A DNA stretch of 42,109 bases from Anaerolineae bacterium (GTDB taxonomy: Bacteria > Chloroflexota > Anaerolineae > Anaerolineales > Villigracilaceae): assembly GCA_030123675.1 (NCBI GenBank), contig JASJYH010000013.1, positions 1 through 42,109 of the forward strand, in the 5' to 3' direction. Below the pieces are notes generated by a model, which saw only the letters and a list, made by a program, of their open reading frames with translations, searched no databases and was not told the origin of the DNA. Of this stretch, positions 8,446 to 17,216 are shown piece after piece (within the stretch, counting starts at the first letter, position 1; the number at the start of each line of letters is the position of its first letter). The translations under genes and the position numbers were made by a program.

Positions 8446-9375
8446 ATGCTTCATAATGCCAGTGCTGGTTCTATAAAAAATGCCATCCTCAAAACCTTAG
8501 CCTATTCGGACGTCTTCGACTACCCCCTAAGACCAGAGGAGCTTCATTACTATTTAGAGGCTTTATCAATAACTGCTGATGAGCTAACTTTCAGCTTGCA
8601 AGTTTTGAACGGACAGATTGGAAAGTCTCATGGATTTTACTTTCTTCGCGGCCGGGAGGAGATAATTAACCTTCGGGTGCAGCGTGAGCAGAAGACAGCC
8701 TTGGCATTCAAACGCGCCTGGCGTTATGGCCGCTTGCTCGGATATTTGCCCTTCATCCGTATGGTGGGATTAACTGGCTCACTGGCTGTACGCAATTGCA
8801 ATGACGATATGGATTTGGATTTTATGCTGGTCACGCAAAGTGGTCGTGTATGGTTGGCACGCGCATTTGCTTTACTTCTGGGCCGATTCGCCAGGCTTTT
8901 TGGGGATACGCTATGCCCTAACTTGATCATATCCGAACATAAATTAGCGTGGGCAGCGCAAGACCTGTACAACGCACGCGAACTTTGCCAGATGATACCA
9001 ATTGCTGGGGGCAATGTATATGCCAAGTTACGCAAGTCAAATAATTGGACAAATAAATATCTTCCAAATTCAAAAATTAGCAACTTGAAAAAACAAAACC
9101 AGCCGACAGATCACTCAAGAATTACTCAAGCAAGTTTTGGATTTCTCCAATCCATATTCGAATTATTTTTAAGTGGCCGACTGGGCGATCTACTCGAATC
9201 TTGGGAGATGAAACGAAAGGTGGCCCGCTTTACTCGCCAGACAGGCTACGGTTCGGAAACGGTCTTTAACGCGGATATCTGCCAGGGCAACTTTGATCAT
9301 CATGGCACAAAGACGCGCGAAGGTTATCGTCAACGACTATTGAACTTAAACATTAAGCAGTATGGGTTTTATTGA
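8446..9375 (+). CDS. nucleotidyltransferase-fold domain protein
   Basis: This 309-residue protein carries LTGSLAVRNCNDDMDLDFML at about residue 110. The GS...DxD pattern is the active-site signature of minimal (pol-beta-like) nucleotidyltransferases, with the two Asp in DMDLD as likely metal ligands. The segment before it (TLAYSDVFDYPLRPEELHYY) looks like a winged-helix-type helical region seen in related proteins. A TTG at 8428 is a possible alternative start that would lie only 13 nt after the -10 box. I chose the ATG at 8446, but no Shine-Dalgarno supports either. It could activate a sugar-phosphate or modify a glycan-pathway protein. The substrate is unknown. It precedes the radical SAM gene, separated by a repeat. 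Confidence 0.75.
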   Translation: MLHNASAGSIKNAILKTLAYSDVFDYPLRPEELHYYLEALSITADELTFSLQVLNGQIGKSHGFYFLRGREEIINLRVQREQKTALAFKRAWRYGRLLGYLPFIRMVGLTGSLAVRNCNDDMDLDFMLVTQSGRVWLARAFALLLGRFARLFGDTLCPNLIISEHKLAWAAQDLYNARELCQMIPIAGGNVYAKLRKSNNWTNKYLPNSKISNLKKQNQPTDHSRITQASFGFLQSIFELFLSGRLGDLLESWEMKRKVARFTRQTGYGSETVFNADICQGNFDHHGTKTREGYRQRLLNLNIKQYGFY

Positions 9376-9397
9376 TGTTTACAATAGTTGATAAAGG

Positions 9398-9526
9398 GTT
9401 ATGTCACTCTGAGCAGAGCGAAGAGTCTCAATTTACGAGACTGAGATGCTCACCTGCACTTGCAGCGCAGGTGCAAGTGTCACTCCGTTCACATCGTCCC
9501 GGTATCTTACGGGAGCATGACATAAC
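9398..9526. repeat. 129-bp intergenic repeat with TGTCA-type ends
   Basis: Ends GTTATGTCA (9398-9406) and TGACATAAC (9518-9526) are perfect 9-bp inverted repeats. Inside are AGAGTCTC...GAGACT and CACCTGC...GCAGGTG hairpins. It has no coding potential. It lies between the nucleotidyltransferase-like gene and the radical SAM gene. Confidence 0.75.
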
Positions 9527-9548
9527 TAATTAATGTGATTGTCAATAA

Positions 9549-11009
9549 ATGACCCAGATCTTGTTCGGTCAATCATATTTCTTGCGCTTTGATCCCAAAC
9601 TGTGGGAGGCGATGCAGCCCTACCCACCCCTGGGGACATTGTACGCCGCCAGCTACTTACGTGAAGATGGCTATGCTGTGGCGCTTTTCGATGCCATGTT
9701 GGCCGAGTCTGAAGAAGACTGGGCTGAGGCCTTAGATCAACACAAGCCGGAATATGCGATCCTGTTTGAGGATAACTTTAACTATCTCTCCAAAATGTGT
9801 TTGCTGCGCATGCGTGAGGCTGCCTTTACCATGATCAAGATGGCCAAAGAACACGGTTGCACCGTTATCCTATGCGGAGCGGATGCTACTGACCACACTC
9901 AGGAATATATCGCCCAGGGCTCAGATTTCGTGCTGCTCGGCGAAGGCGAGCTCACACTTGGGGAACTGATGGCACGTCTCACGGGTCGCTCAGATGCGCC
10001 TTTCGATTCTATCCTTGGCTTGACCTGGATCGACGAAGATGGCAGCCTCATTCGCAATTCACGCCGGCCTGACATCCGCGATCTGGATGGGCTGCCCTTC
10101 CCGGCCTGGGACTTGGTTGACATATCCCGCTATGAGAAATTCTGGCGGGAACGGCATGGCTATTATTCGATGAATATGGTGACCACCCGCGGCTGCCCCT
10201 ATCACTGTAACTGGTGCGCAAAACCAATTTGGGGTCAGCGCTATAACACGCGCTCGCCCGAGAATGTTGTGGCCGAAATGAAATGGATCTATGCAGAATA
10301 TCACCCCGACCACATCTGGTTTGCGGATGACATCCTGGGCCTCAAACCTGGTTGGATCGAGCGTTTTGCGGTTTTGGTGACGCAGGCGGATGTGGCAATC
10401 CCATTCAAGTGTCTCCAACGCGCTGATCTGATCAATGAAAAGATCGCCGCGGCATTAGCTTCGGCCGGTTGCCGCACGGTTTGGATTGGCGCTGAATCTG
10501 GGGCCCAAAAGATTCTAGATGCGATGGATAAGGGCACGCGCGTTGAGGATATCACCACCGCAGTCCGATTGTTGCAATCGTACGGCATCGAGGTGGGCTT
10601 CTTTCTGCAATTCGGGTATCCCGGTGAGACTTGGGAAGATGTGCGTCAGACCTTGCAAATGGTCCGCGACTGCGCCCCAGATGATATCGGCATCTCAGTT
10701 TCTTATCCACTGCCAGGCACAAAATTCTTTGAGCGCGTCAAACTGGAAATGGGCCAGGTTCAGAACTGGGTAGATTCTGATGATATGGCCATGCTCTATC
10801 GTGGCTCATATCCGACTGAGTTCTACCGAATATTGCACGGACGCGTACATCATGAATTTCGATTGCGACACGCTTGGCGCAAATGGGATTGGAATAAGAT
10901 CGCCCGCACACCGTATTATCTTTTAGGTATGGCTCGCACCGAAATGCGTCTGCGGAAAATAGTTCGAGAAACCGCCCCCAACCCAAAAATGCTTCCGGAA
11001 ACCCAATAA
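9549..11009 (+). CDS. B12-binding-domain radical SAM protein
   Basis: This 486-residue enzyme has an N-terminal cobalamin-binding-type Rossmann domain (YPPLGTLYAASYLREDGYAV, then GADATDHTQEYI around residue 115). The radical SAM barrel follows with RGCPYHCNWC, giving Cys216, Cys220 and Cys223 for the 4Fe-4S cluster. Later barrel motifs include GAESGAQKILDAMDKG and GFFLQFGYPGETWED. This is the BchE/HpnJ-like architecture, whose members do radical methylation or rearrangement of unactivated carbons. Its place before two methyltransferases and a flippase suggests that it modifies a lipid carrier or sugar of the glycan, which is inference. The ATG at 9549 has no clear Shine-Dalgarno. Confidence 0.93.
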   Translation: MTQILFGQSYFLRFDPKLWEAMQPYPPLGTLYAASYLREDGYAVALFDAMLAESEEDWAEALDQHKPEYAILFEDNFNYLSKMCLLRMREAAFTMIKMAKEHGCTVILCGADATDHTQEYIAQGSDFVLLGEGELTLGELMARLTGRSDAPFDSILGLTWIDEDGSLIRNSRRPDIRDLDGLPFPAWDLVDISRYEKFWRERHGYYSMNMVTTRGCPYHCNWCAKPIWGQRYNTRSPENVVAEMKWIYAEYHPDHIWFADDILGLKPGWIERFAVLVTQADVAIPFKCLQRADLINEKIAAALASAGCRTVWIGAESGAQKILDAMDKGTRVEDITTAVRLLQSYGIEVGFFLQFGYPGETWEDVRQTLQMVRDCAPDDIGISVSYPLPGTKFFERVKLEMGQVQNWVDSDDMAMLYRGSYPTEFYRILHGRVHHEFRLRHAWRKWDWNKIARTPYYLLGMARTEMRLRKIVRETAPNPKMLPETQ

Positions 11010-11017
11010 TAAGGATC

Positions 11018-11824
11018 ATGAACGAGCCTGCGCTGGCCGCCGTTGCAGAAGCTTTCTCGCGCAAGGCAAGGGTTTATGATGCTTATGGCGAGAGCAATCC
11101 CATCGTGGAGTGGTCTCGAAAGCAAGCCCGCTTAAGCTTATTGCGCCGATTAAAGCCGCAGGACGCTATTCTGGAACTCAACGCAGGCACTGGAGCAGAC
11201 GCAGCCCATTTTGTCTCTCAAGGGTTCCGCGTGCATGCTACCGAGTTGGCGGATGGCATGCTGGAACAACTCAAAGCCAAGGTTAAGCAGCTAAATCAGA
11301 ATGAGCGTTTCACATTTCAACAATGCTCTTTTACGAATTTGGATAGTGTGCAGGGCGGGCCTTACGACGCGCTGTTTTCCAACTTCGGCGGCTTGAACTG
11401 CATTCCCACCCTGGAGCTTATGACGGAAGGTCTTCCACGGTTGTTAAAACCTGGGGCCTGGGTGGTGTTGGTGCTGCTGGCAAAGATATGCCCTTGGGAA
11501 ATTGCTCAACTCCTACGCGGTCACTGGGCTGCTGCCACGCGCCGGTTAAGGCCCGGGGGAGTGCTGGCCAATGTGGAAGGTATCCAATTCAAAACCTATT
11601 ATTTCACACCCCGGCAGGTACAAAACACTTTTCCGCCATCATTTCAATTTGTATCCCTGCAAAGCCTGTGCCTCTTTTGCCCGCCTTCCTACCTAGAGAA
11701 ATTTTCTAAAAAATATCCCAAACTGACAGCCAATTTAATGAGGCTTGACGAAAGACTCAACGATAAGTGGCCTTTGAATAGTTGGGGGGATTTCTTTATC
11801 CTGACCATGCAATATCAGCCATGA
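11018..11824 (+). CDS. class I SAM-dependent methyltransferase
   Basis: This 268-residue protein carries the SAM-binding motif I as ILELNAGTGADAAHF (about residues 49-63), with an Asn-Ala in place of the more common Gly-Cys. An acidic residue follows in VHATELADGML, and then motif post-I. The C-terminal half (GGVLANVEGIQFKTYYFTPR) is typical of small-molecule methyltransferases. The start is supported by AAGGA 4 nt upstream. It lies 8 nt after the radical SAM gene and overlaps the next methyltransferase gene by 4 nt (ATGA), so the operon is tightly coupled. The likely substrate is a sugar or lipid in the glycan pathway. The exact acceptor is unknown. Confidence 0.88.
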   Translation: MNEPALAAVAEAFSRKARVYDAYGESNPIVEWSRKQARLSLLRRLKPQDAILELNAGTGADAAHFVSQGFRVHATELADGMLEQLKAKVKQLNQNERFTFQQCSFTNLDSVQGGPYDALFSNFGGLNCIPTLELMTEGLPRLLKPGAWVVLVLLAKICPWEIAQLLRGHWAAATRRLRPGGVLANVEGIQFKTYYFTPRQVQNTFPPSFQFVSLQSLCLFCPPSYLEKFSKKYPKLTANLMRLDERLNDKWPLNSWGDFFILTMQYQP

Positions 11825-12534
11825 ACGCTGCCCAGCTTTATCAGCGCGTGCGTGAAAAAGAAAAGCGGATCTATTCTGACGCGATCGTGGCCCAGCTACC
11901 AATAATCTCACGCAAACACACCCACGCCGATGAGTGGCGAGCACGTGCGGATTCTTGTAAGCGCTTAATCCGCTACTTATCAGCGCTCAATAAAGAGCAA
12001 ACAATTCTAGATTTGGGCTGTGGTAACGGCTGGATGTGCCGTCGCCTGGCTGAAATTCCAAATTCTCGTGTACTCGGTATTGATCGGGATTCCCCCGAAC
12101 TTAGACAGGCAGCACGCTTATTTTCCTCACCCAATCTCACCTTCGTTAACCTGAATATTTTCCAACCCGCACTTCAGCCAAGCAGCATAGACATTTTGGT
12201 GATTGCCAGCGCTATCCAATACTTTCCCAACCTACAAATCCTGATTGCGACTTCCTTGCCACTCTTAAGGCAGAATGCTGAGATCCATATCCTAGACAGC
12301 CCACTGTATAGACCTGATGAAGTATCCGACGCACGCGAACGTACCTGCGCCTACTATACTGCGATTGGACTCCCGGAAATGGGCGACCATTATTTTCATC
12401 ATCTCAGCGAATCGCTAGAGATTTTCAAACCCACTACTTTATATTCGCCCTCCGCTTGGAGCCTGCGTCTAAAACGACTGCTGGGGTTGATCGGCTCCCC
12501 CTTTCCCTGGCTGCGCCTTCGAACTCATGCTTAA
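11821..12534 (+). CDS. class I SAM-dependent methyltransferase
   Basis: This 237-residue protein has a clear SAM-binding motif I, ILDLGCGNGWMCRRLAEI, at about residues 59-76 and the acidic motif II in VLGIDRDSPEL. A longer reading frame begins at 11782, but the ATG at 11821 overlaps the preceding stop codon (ATGA), which is the better start in such a coupled operon. The gene overlaps the flippase gene by 8 nt. Two adjacent methyltransferases suggest two methylation steps, for example on glycan residues. The target is inferred from context only. Confidence 0.86.
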   Translation: MNAAQLYQRVREKEKRIYSDAIVAQLPIISRKHTHADEWRARADSCKRLIRYLSALNKEQTILDLGCGNGWMCRRLAEIPNSRVLGIDRDSPELRQAARLFSSPNLTFVNLNIFQPALQPSSIDILVIASAIQYFPNLQILIATSLPLLRQNAEIHILDSPLYRPDEVSDARERTCAYYTAIGLPEMGDHYFHHLSESLEIFKPTTLYSPSAWSLRLKRLLGLIGSPFPWLRLRTHA

Positions 12535-13747
12535 GAGCCTGCGCAAAAACACTTTTTGGTTGCTGCTTGCACGCCTCAGCACACAAGGATTGGGCCTGAT
12601 ATTCCTGGCGGTGGTAGCCCGCCGTTTGGTTGTGGCCGATTTTGGCCAATTTACCGCCTTCGCATCCATCTTGCTGGTTGGCAACACCTTTACCACTTTC
12701 GGGACCGACACCTTAATAATTCGCGAAACCGCACGCACACAAAAAATCACCCCGTTGATCACTTCGACAATCGCATTGCAACTGGCGCTTGCTGTACTAT
12801 GGTTGTTGGTCACACTTGCATTACGACCTAGTTTGCCACTCCTGCTTTATTCCCTGGCCCTATTTCCGCTCGCCTTTTTCTCTGTTTTCAGTGCTTTGTT
12901 GCGGGCCTTCGAACGCATGCGACTCTTTTGGGGTCTCAGTCTGGCTGCTGCCGGCCTAATACTCATCCCTGCCTTCGTCTCGCACGACCTGTTGACTTTG
13001 TGCATCTGGTTATTGGGCGGACAAATTCTAATAGCCATTATTGCAGCTGGGATTTGTAGCGCCTCGCTTCCGGACTTTCGCTTGCCGCCGATTTTAGATT
13101 TTTCTAAGCTCCTGAAAGCGACTTGGCCATTTGCGGCTCTGACGACAATTGCGATCCTCTCCCAACGGCTTGGAACACTGACACTTTATTCACTGACCGG
13201 TGATGTCTCAACAGCATACTTTTCTTCCGCGGCTCGGATCGTAGAGGGCCTCAAAATCGGACATTTCGCTGTACTAGGCGCGCTCTTGCCGGCGCTGGCC
13301 CGGGTCGGTTCGGAGCTGCGTGGCGACTTTCGGCTGTCACTAATTTATATGCTTGGTTTAAGCGGCCTATTGGCCTGGGGTGTGACTATGGTCGCGCGGC
13401 CGCTGATTACCCTGCTGTATGGCGCGCCATATATCCCTGCTGCCAATCTCTTACAAATCCTGATATGGAGTTTGCTGCCTTACACAATTTCTGCTTTTAT
13501 CTCAGTCGAGCTGGTAGCCAATGGCGCCGAACGAGGTTTGCTGACAGCAACTGCGCTATCATTTCTCATATTCATATTTCTATACATCGTCCTGATCCGA
13601 GCTTTTGGCTTGGTTGGTGCAGTTTGGGCAGGCCTGTCGGGAGAATTTCTTCAAGCCGGTGTTTTCGTGTGGGTCAGAAAAAGATATGTGCTTGCGAAGA
13701 TTTTGGAACCTTCGCAAGCTTCTTCGCCAAAGGAACATCCCGGATGA
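12527..13747 (+). CDS. Wzx-like polysaccharide flippase
   Basis: This 406-residue polytopic protein has about 12 hydrophobic helices. It opens with LRKNTFWLLLARLSTQGLGL and VVARRLVVADFGQFTAFASI, the N-terminal signature of the polysaccharide_synt/MATE-like MOP flippases. It probably turns undecaprenyl-linked oligosaccharide across the cytoplasmic membrane. It overlaps the upstream methyltransferase gene by 8 nt and the downstream phosphorylase-like gene by 4 nt. With the Wzy-like half of the 1010-residue protein, it gives the locus the two hallmark membrane steps of a Wzx/Wzy-type pathway. Confidence 0.9.
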   Translation: MLKSLRKNTFWLLLARLSTQGLGLIFLAVVARRLVVADFGQFTAFASILLVGNTFTTFGTDTLIIRETARTQKITPLITSTIALQLALAVLWLLVTLALRPSLPLLLYSLALFPLAFFSVFSALLRAFERMRLFWGLSLAAAGLILIPAFVSHDLLTLCIWLLGGQILIAIIAAGICSASLPDFRLPPILDFSKLLKATWPFAALTTIAILSQRLGTLTLYSLTGDVSTAYFSSAARIVEGLKIGHFAVLGALLPALARVGSELRGDFRLSLIYMLGLSGLLAWGVTMVARPLITLLYGAPYIPAANLLQILIWSLLPYTISAFISVELVANGAERGLLTATALSFLIFIFLYIVLIRAFGLVGAVWAGLSGEFLQAGVFVWVRKRYVLAKILEPSQASSPKEHPG

Positions 13748-14517
13748 AAAACGCCGCCATGCCTGAAACCAATCAGGGAAAATCCCAGCCCGTTTTAACG
13801 GCAGCAGAGAACCTCGCGTGGCGACGCGCCCAGGGTTTGTTAAAAGAGTTTCCTGCACCGAAAACAATTATCTTCGCCCCGCAAGGGAGTCTGGCAAAAC
13901 ATGCTTTGCGCCGTCACCGTGCAAAACGGATTACCGGGTTTCACGGGGATTTCCATCTGTTCAATAAGACGGAGATTGGGCTATCTTCGAATTTTGGGAT
14001 TGGCGCGCCCGTGATTGCTGCATTGACGGATGAATTCGGGGCCTTGGGCGTGGTCCAATTCGTTCTCATCGGTCTGGCCGGTGGATTGCAAGCTAGCCTC
14101 TCCGCTGGCAGTTTGGTGGTTTCAACTTCTGCGCTGCGCGGCGAGGGAGTTTCGAGGCATTATCTGCCAGCTTCCGAAACTGTATCTGCTTCAATCGATT
14201 TGGTACGTGGAATTAGTACTGTTCTTGACAATCAAGGCGTCGTGTATGCCAGCGGCCCAACCTGGACAACAGACGCGCCTTATCGCGAAGAGCGCCAGCT
14301 GGTCTTGAAGCACCAGCACGACAACCTGCTGGCAGTGGATATGGAAGCCGCTGCACTGCTGGCTGTTGCCGATTCTCTGGGTCTCTCAGCTGTGGCACTT
14401 TATTCGATTGCAGACACATTGTCTGATGGTCGTTGGCAGATGTGCGCTGATATGCGTCTCCCCGAAAAAGGGCTGGTTCGGCTCTTTGAAAGCGTGTTCG
14501 AACATCTGACTTCCTAA
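13744..14517 (+). CDS. nucleoside phosphorylase / nucleosidase-like protein
   Basis: This 257-residue protein belongs to the PNP/UDP phosphorylase fold. It has the core FVLIGLAGGLQASLSAGSLV and the signature AVDMEAAALLAVADSLG, with the Glu in VDMEAA that contacts the ribose in MTA/AdoHcy nucleosidases and uridine phosphorylases, plus SIADTLSDGRW near the end. The frame is open upstream to 13465, but that part overlaps the flippase in another frame. The ATG at 13744, overlapping the flippase stop (ATGA), is the better start. It may salvage nucleosides or remove S-adenosylhomocysteine products from the operon's methylation steps. That link is inference. Subfamily and substrate are not fixed. 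Confidence 0.82.
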   Translation: MKNAAMPETNQGKSQPVLTAAENLAWRRAQGLLKEFPAPKTIIFAPQGSLAKHALRRHRAKRITGFHGDFHLFNKTEIGLSSNFGIGAPVIAALTDEFGALGVVQFVLIGLAGGLQASLSAGSLVVSTSALRGEGVSRHYLPASETVSASIDLVRGISTVLDNQGVVYASGPTWTTDAPYREERQLVLKHQHDNLLAVDMEAAALLAVADSLGLSAVALYSIADTLSDGRWQMCADMRLPEKGLVRLFESVFEHLTS

Positions 14518-14518
14518 T

Positions 14519-15700
14519 ATGCAACCAGCGATTGTCATCAGCGCCTTTAATCGTCCGGGTGCACTTGCCCGGCTGCTCTCGTCTTTGCAGCGAGCTGATT
14601 ATCCCAAAGGGGTGCAGATACCTTTAATCGTATCTATCGATGCCAGTCAAGGCCCAGCACACATACAGGTCCGGGATGAGGCCCAGGGATTTAAATGGCA
14701 ACACGGGCCGCTGGAGGTCGTGCTCCACGAGCGTCATTTGGGTCCGCTCGAAAATTTCTATTATTGCGGCGGTTTGACACACCAATATGAATCCGTCATC
14801 TTCTTAGAAGATGATCTAGTGGTTTCGCCTGTATTCTATTATTTTGGCGTACAGGCTTTAGAGGCGGTCGCTGATCAGGCGCACGTGGGAGGAGTATCGC
14901 TTTATACTTATGCCTTCAATGGCTATACCCATTATCCCTTTGTGCCAATAGCCGATGGCGGAGATAACTTCTTCATGCAGGTTCCGTCAATTCTTGGTCA
15001 GGCCTGGACAAGCGCGCAGTGGGCTCTTTTTACGAAGTGGCGCACAAATTCGACCAAATCGAGTATTACCTTAAAAGATCAACTGCATCCCTTTTGGTCA
15101 CAATTTGATCGTGATGATTACTTCCCGATTTTGACAAAGTACCTGGTTGCCACCGACCAATTTACAATCTTCCCACGCAGCTCCCACACTACCGGATTCG
15201 GCGATGTGGGCGTGCATTTCACTTCTACAACGGCTTACTATCAGGTCCCGTTGCAACGCCGGCAAAAAACCTACCGATTCAATGATCTGGAAACTGCTTT
15301 CGCAGTCTATGATTCGTTTCACGAAATCCTGCCAGACCGGCTCAAACGCCTGGCAGATGAACTTCGAGATTTCGATTTCGATGTCGACTTAAATGCCACC
15401 AAATCCCAGCGCCACCTGGGTGCTGAGTACGTTCTGACAAGCCGCATTTGCAAAAATCCCAGACAGACTTTTGCGCAGGCCATGTGGCCGCTCGAAGCGA
15501 ACGTAATCGAAAATATTCCTGGATCAGGATTAAGCCTATGTCGACCAGAGCATATTCGCTGGGGTCGTTTGGCGGATATCAAAACCCGTAAACGTCTCGA
15601 CACTTATTTTACGCGTGGTCGGCGCATGAGCCGCAGTCTGCGATTCCAATTTGCTTTGCTGGAATTTGTGGAGAGCATACAGCGCCGTCTTAAAAAGTGA
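14519..15700 (+). CDS. GT-A-type glycosyltransferase
   Basis: This 393-residue protein begins QPAIVISAFNRPGALARLL, the first strand of a GT-A (GT2-like) fold. It has IFLEDDLVVSP at about residue 93-103, where EDD serves as the DxD-like metal site. The middle region, GGVSLYTYAFNG and the Trp-rich QAWTSAQWALF, recalls the GlcNAc-transferase I/GT13-like family found in some bacteria. It starts 1 nt after the phosphorylase-like stop and closes the plus-strand glycan arm. Its sugar donor is unknown. A structured intergenic follows. Confidence 0.85.
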   Translation: MQPAIVISAFNRPGALARLLSSLQRADYPKGVQIPLIVSIDASQGPAHIQVRDEAQGFKWQHGPLEVVLHERHLGPLENFYYCGGLTHQYESVIFLEDDLVVSPVFYYFGVQALEAVADQAHVGGVSLYTYAFNGYTHYPFVPIADGGDNFFMQVPSILGQAWTSAQWALFTKWRTNSTKSSITLKDQLHPFWSQFDRDDYFPILTKYLVATDQFTIFPRSSHTTGFGDVGVHFTSTTAYYQVPLQRRQKTYRFNDLETAFAVYDSFHEILPDRLKRLADELRDFDFDVDLNATKSQRHLGAEYVLTSRICKNPRQTFAQAMWPLEANVIENIPGSGLSLCRPEHIRWGRLADIKTRKRLDTYFTRGRRMSRSLRFQFALLEFVESIQRRLKK

Positions 15701-15702
15701 TG

Positions 15703-15768
15703 GCCTGGATGATTGATCTCAGGATCAAGCAATCTCGTTAAATTGCTTGATTTGATGACCTACCAGGC
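15703..15768 (+). terminator. possible terminator-like hairpin after the glycan arm
   Basis: ATCAAGCAAT (15724-15733) pairs with ATTGCTTGAT (15742-15751), enclosed by GCCTGG (15703-15708) and CCAGGC (15763-15768). The inner stem is followed by TTTGAT but not by a long T-run, so it could end transcription weakly or simply be a repeat remnant. Confidence 0.4.
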
Positions 15769-15809
15769 GTACACTTGGGCTAACCCCTAAAAGGAGAAAA
15801 AAAATCCGT

Positions 15810-16247
15810 ATGCATCCACTAATATCCATTGTAATTATCGGCTTGCTAGGAGGTATGGCAATTGGGTTGCAAAGCCCAATGGTCAGCCTGATGAGTCAAC
15901 GGCTTGGCACACTGGAAAGTGCTTTTATTGTTCATTTCGGAGGAGCTGTTGTAATCTTAATTCCGATGCTTTTTTTGCGAAGCGGCAATCTTGGAAATTG
16001 GCGCAGCCTACCCTGGTATGTGCTAGGAGCAGGTGCGTTGGGTTTGATTGTTGTGGCAGGGGTAAGCTACATGATTCCGCGGGTAGGCGTGGCGGCTTCG
16101 TTTACTTTGTTGATTGCTGGGCAACTCGTGGTTAGCCCCATCTTAGATCATTATGGCTTTCTGGGGGTCCACATACGGCCGATGGATAGTTCCCGCACAT
16201 TAGGTCTGGTGGTAGTTTTCATCGGTGCCTGGCTCACAGTCCGGTGA
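15810..16247 (+). CDS. DMT-superfamily transporter, YdcZ/DUF606 type
   Basis: This 145-residue protein with four to five hydrophobic helices has the length and layout of single-unit YdcZ (DUF606) drug/metabolite transporters. A Gly-rich first helix with IGLLGGMAIGLQSPMVSLM is followed by LTLLIAGQLVVSPILDHYGF in the last third and the terminal VVVFIGAWLTVR. Such proteins usually work as pairs or dimers. No partner gene is adjacent. AAAAGGAG lies 17 nt before the ATG, somewhat distant. The substrate is unknown. Confidence 0.8.
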   Translation: MHPLISIVIIGLLGGMAIGLQSPMVSLMSQRLGTLESAFIVHFGGAVVILIPMLFLRSGNLGNWRSLPWYVLGAGALGLIVVAGVSYMIPRVGVAASFTLLIAGQLVVSPILDHYGFLGVHIRPMDSSRTLGLVVVFIGAWLTVR

Positions 16248-16263
16248 GATTGTTAGTGTGAAT

Positions 16264-16433
16264 CCTTATGCCAGGAAGATCCATAATTATTCTCCGCAAA
16301 GTTTTCTCGTCGCAAGTTCCTCGAAGATTGTCCTGCCTGCACCTGTGCAGTAAATCGTCCTCCCTAAGGATGCCAGGACGGTGCTATGTCTTCGGGAGGC
16401 ACGGGTGAGTGCAGTCGAACGGATGACATAAGG
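16264..16433. repeat. 170-bp TGTCA-family repeat
   Basis: CCTTATGCCA (16264-16273) and TGACATAAGG (16424-16433) are inverted ends that match at 9 of 10 positions. The interior holds further short dyads (CCTGCACC.., AGGACGG). It ends 8 nt from the stop codon of the minus-strand methyltransferase gene and may have been inserted there. Confidence 0.6.
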
Positions 16434-16441
16434 CTGAATAG

Positions 16442-17044
16442 TTACCCTTTTTGTAAATAAAGTAGCTCTTCTCGTCCCTGCCTTGATGGTACAGAATCAG
16501 TCGGTATTTTGCGTTCAACTAACTTGAATGACCTTTCCTTAAATAGCTTTAGAACTTTTTCAACCGAGACTGCGAAGGGTGGGCCATCTGTGTGTTGACC
16601 GATTGGAAATGCCAGGCTGAGATACAAGCCACCAGGTTTGAGCAAGCGTGCAACCAAATCAGCAAATTCAGCCCGCCGTTTTGGGTCGATGGCACAATAA
16701 CAGGTGTATTCCAGCACGGTATCAAAGCAGCCATCCATAGAATCTGGCAAGTTGAAAATGTCATGTTGCATAATTTCTACTGGTGCGCTCTTATCGGCCA
16801 ACCTTTTCATCTCCTGGACGGCTGAGGGAGAAAAATCACCCGCCGTGACCTGGAAACCATGCCGTGCAAACTCACGCGCATCATGCCCACGCCCGGCGCC
16901 AAGCAGGATTATTTTGCCGGGTTTAATTTTTTCATTTTGCAATAGTTTTTGAAATACGGGGTTTGGGCCGCCCAGATCCCAGCCGTCGGATCCATCTAGA
17001 TAAAGTGCTTCCCATTTATCCGCTGAATTGACATCCATAATCAT
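16442..17044 (-). CDS. TPMT-like SAM-dependent methyltransferase
   Basis: This 200-residue protein resembles thiopurine S-methyltransferase-type enzymes. It has an N-terminal WEALYLDGSDGWDLGGPNP, SAM motif I as IILLGAGRGHDAREFARHG (about residues 44-62), the acidic VTAGDFSPSAV, and the family's DTVLEYTCYCAIDP followed by LLKPGGLYLSLAFP. Members methylate thiols, halides or metalloids such as hydrogen sulfide, tellurite or selenite. Which one applies here is open. The gene stands alone between two dispersed repeats (16264-16433 and 17103-17216), so it may be a mobile or recently acquired unit. Confidence 0.88.
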   Translation of the reverse strand: MIMDVNSADKWEALYLDGSDGWDLGGPNPVFQKLLQNEKIKPGKIILLGAGRGHDAREFARHGFQVTAGDFSPSAVQEMKRLADKSAPVEIMQHDIFNLPDSMDGCFDTVLEYTCYCAIDPKRRAEFADLVARLLKPGGLYLSLAFPIGQHTDGPPFAVSVEKVLKLFKERSFKLVERKIPTDSVPSRQGREELLYLQKG

Positions 17045-17102
17045 CCACCTTGGAAGAGTTATTAATTTTGGGGAGTGCCCAACAAAGAAGACATAATATT
17101 TA

Positions 17103-17216
17103 TGTCACTCTGAACGAAGAGAAGAGTCTCCCGCGCATAACGCGGGAAGATTCTTCTCCCCCGTCTCGTGCCGACGCCCTCACGGGGTGGACGGCCTTTC
17201 AGGGATCAGAATGACA
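17103..17216. repeat. 114-bp TGTCA-family repeat
   Basis: TGTCACTCTGA (17103-17113) and TCAGAATGACA (17206-17216) are inverted ends matching at 10 of 11 positions. Inside are a CCCGCG...CGCGGG hairpin and an AAGAGTCTC/AGATTCTTCTC pair. The length of 114 bp equals that of the element at 712-825. No ORF is supported. Confidence 0.75.
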
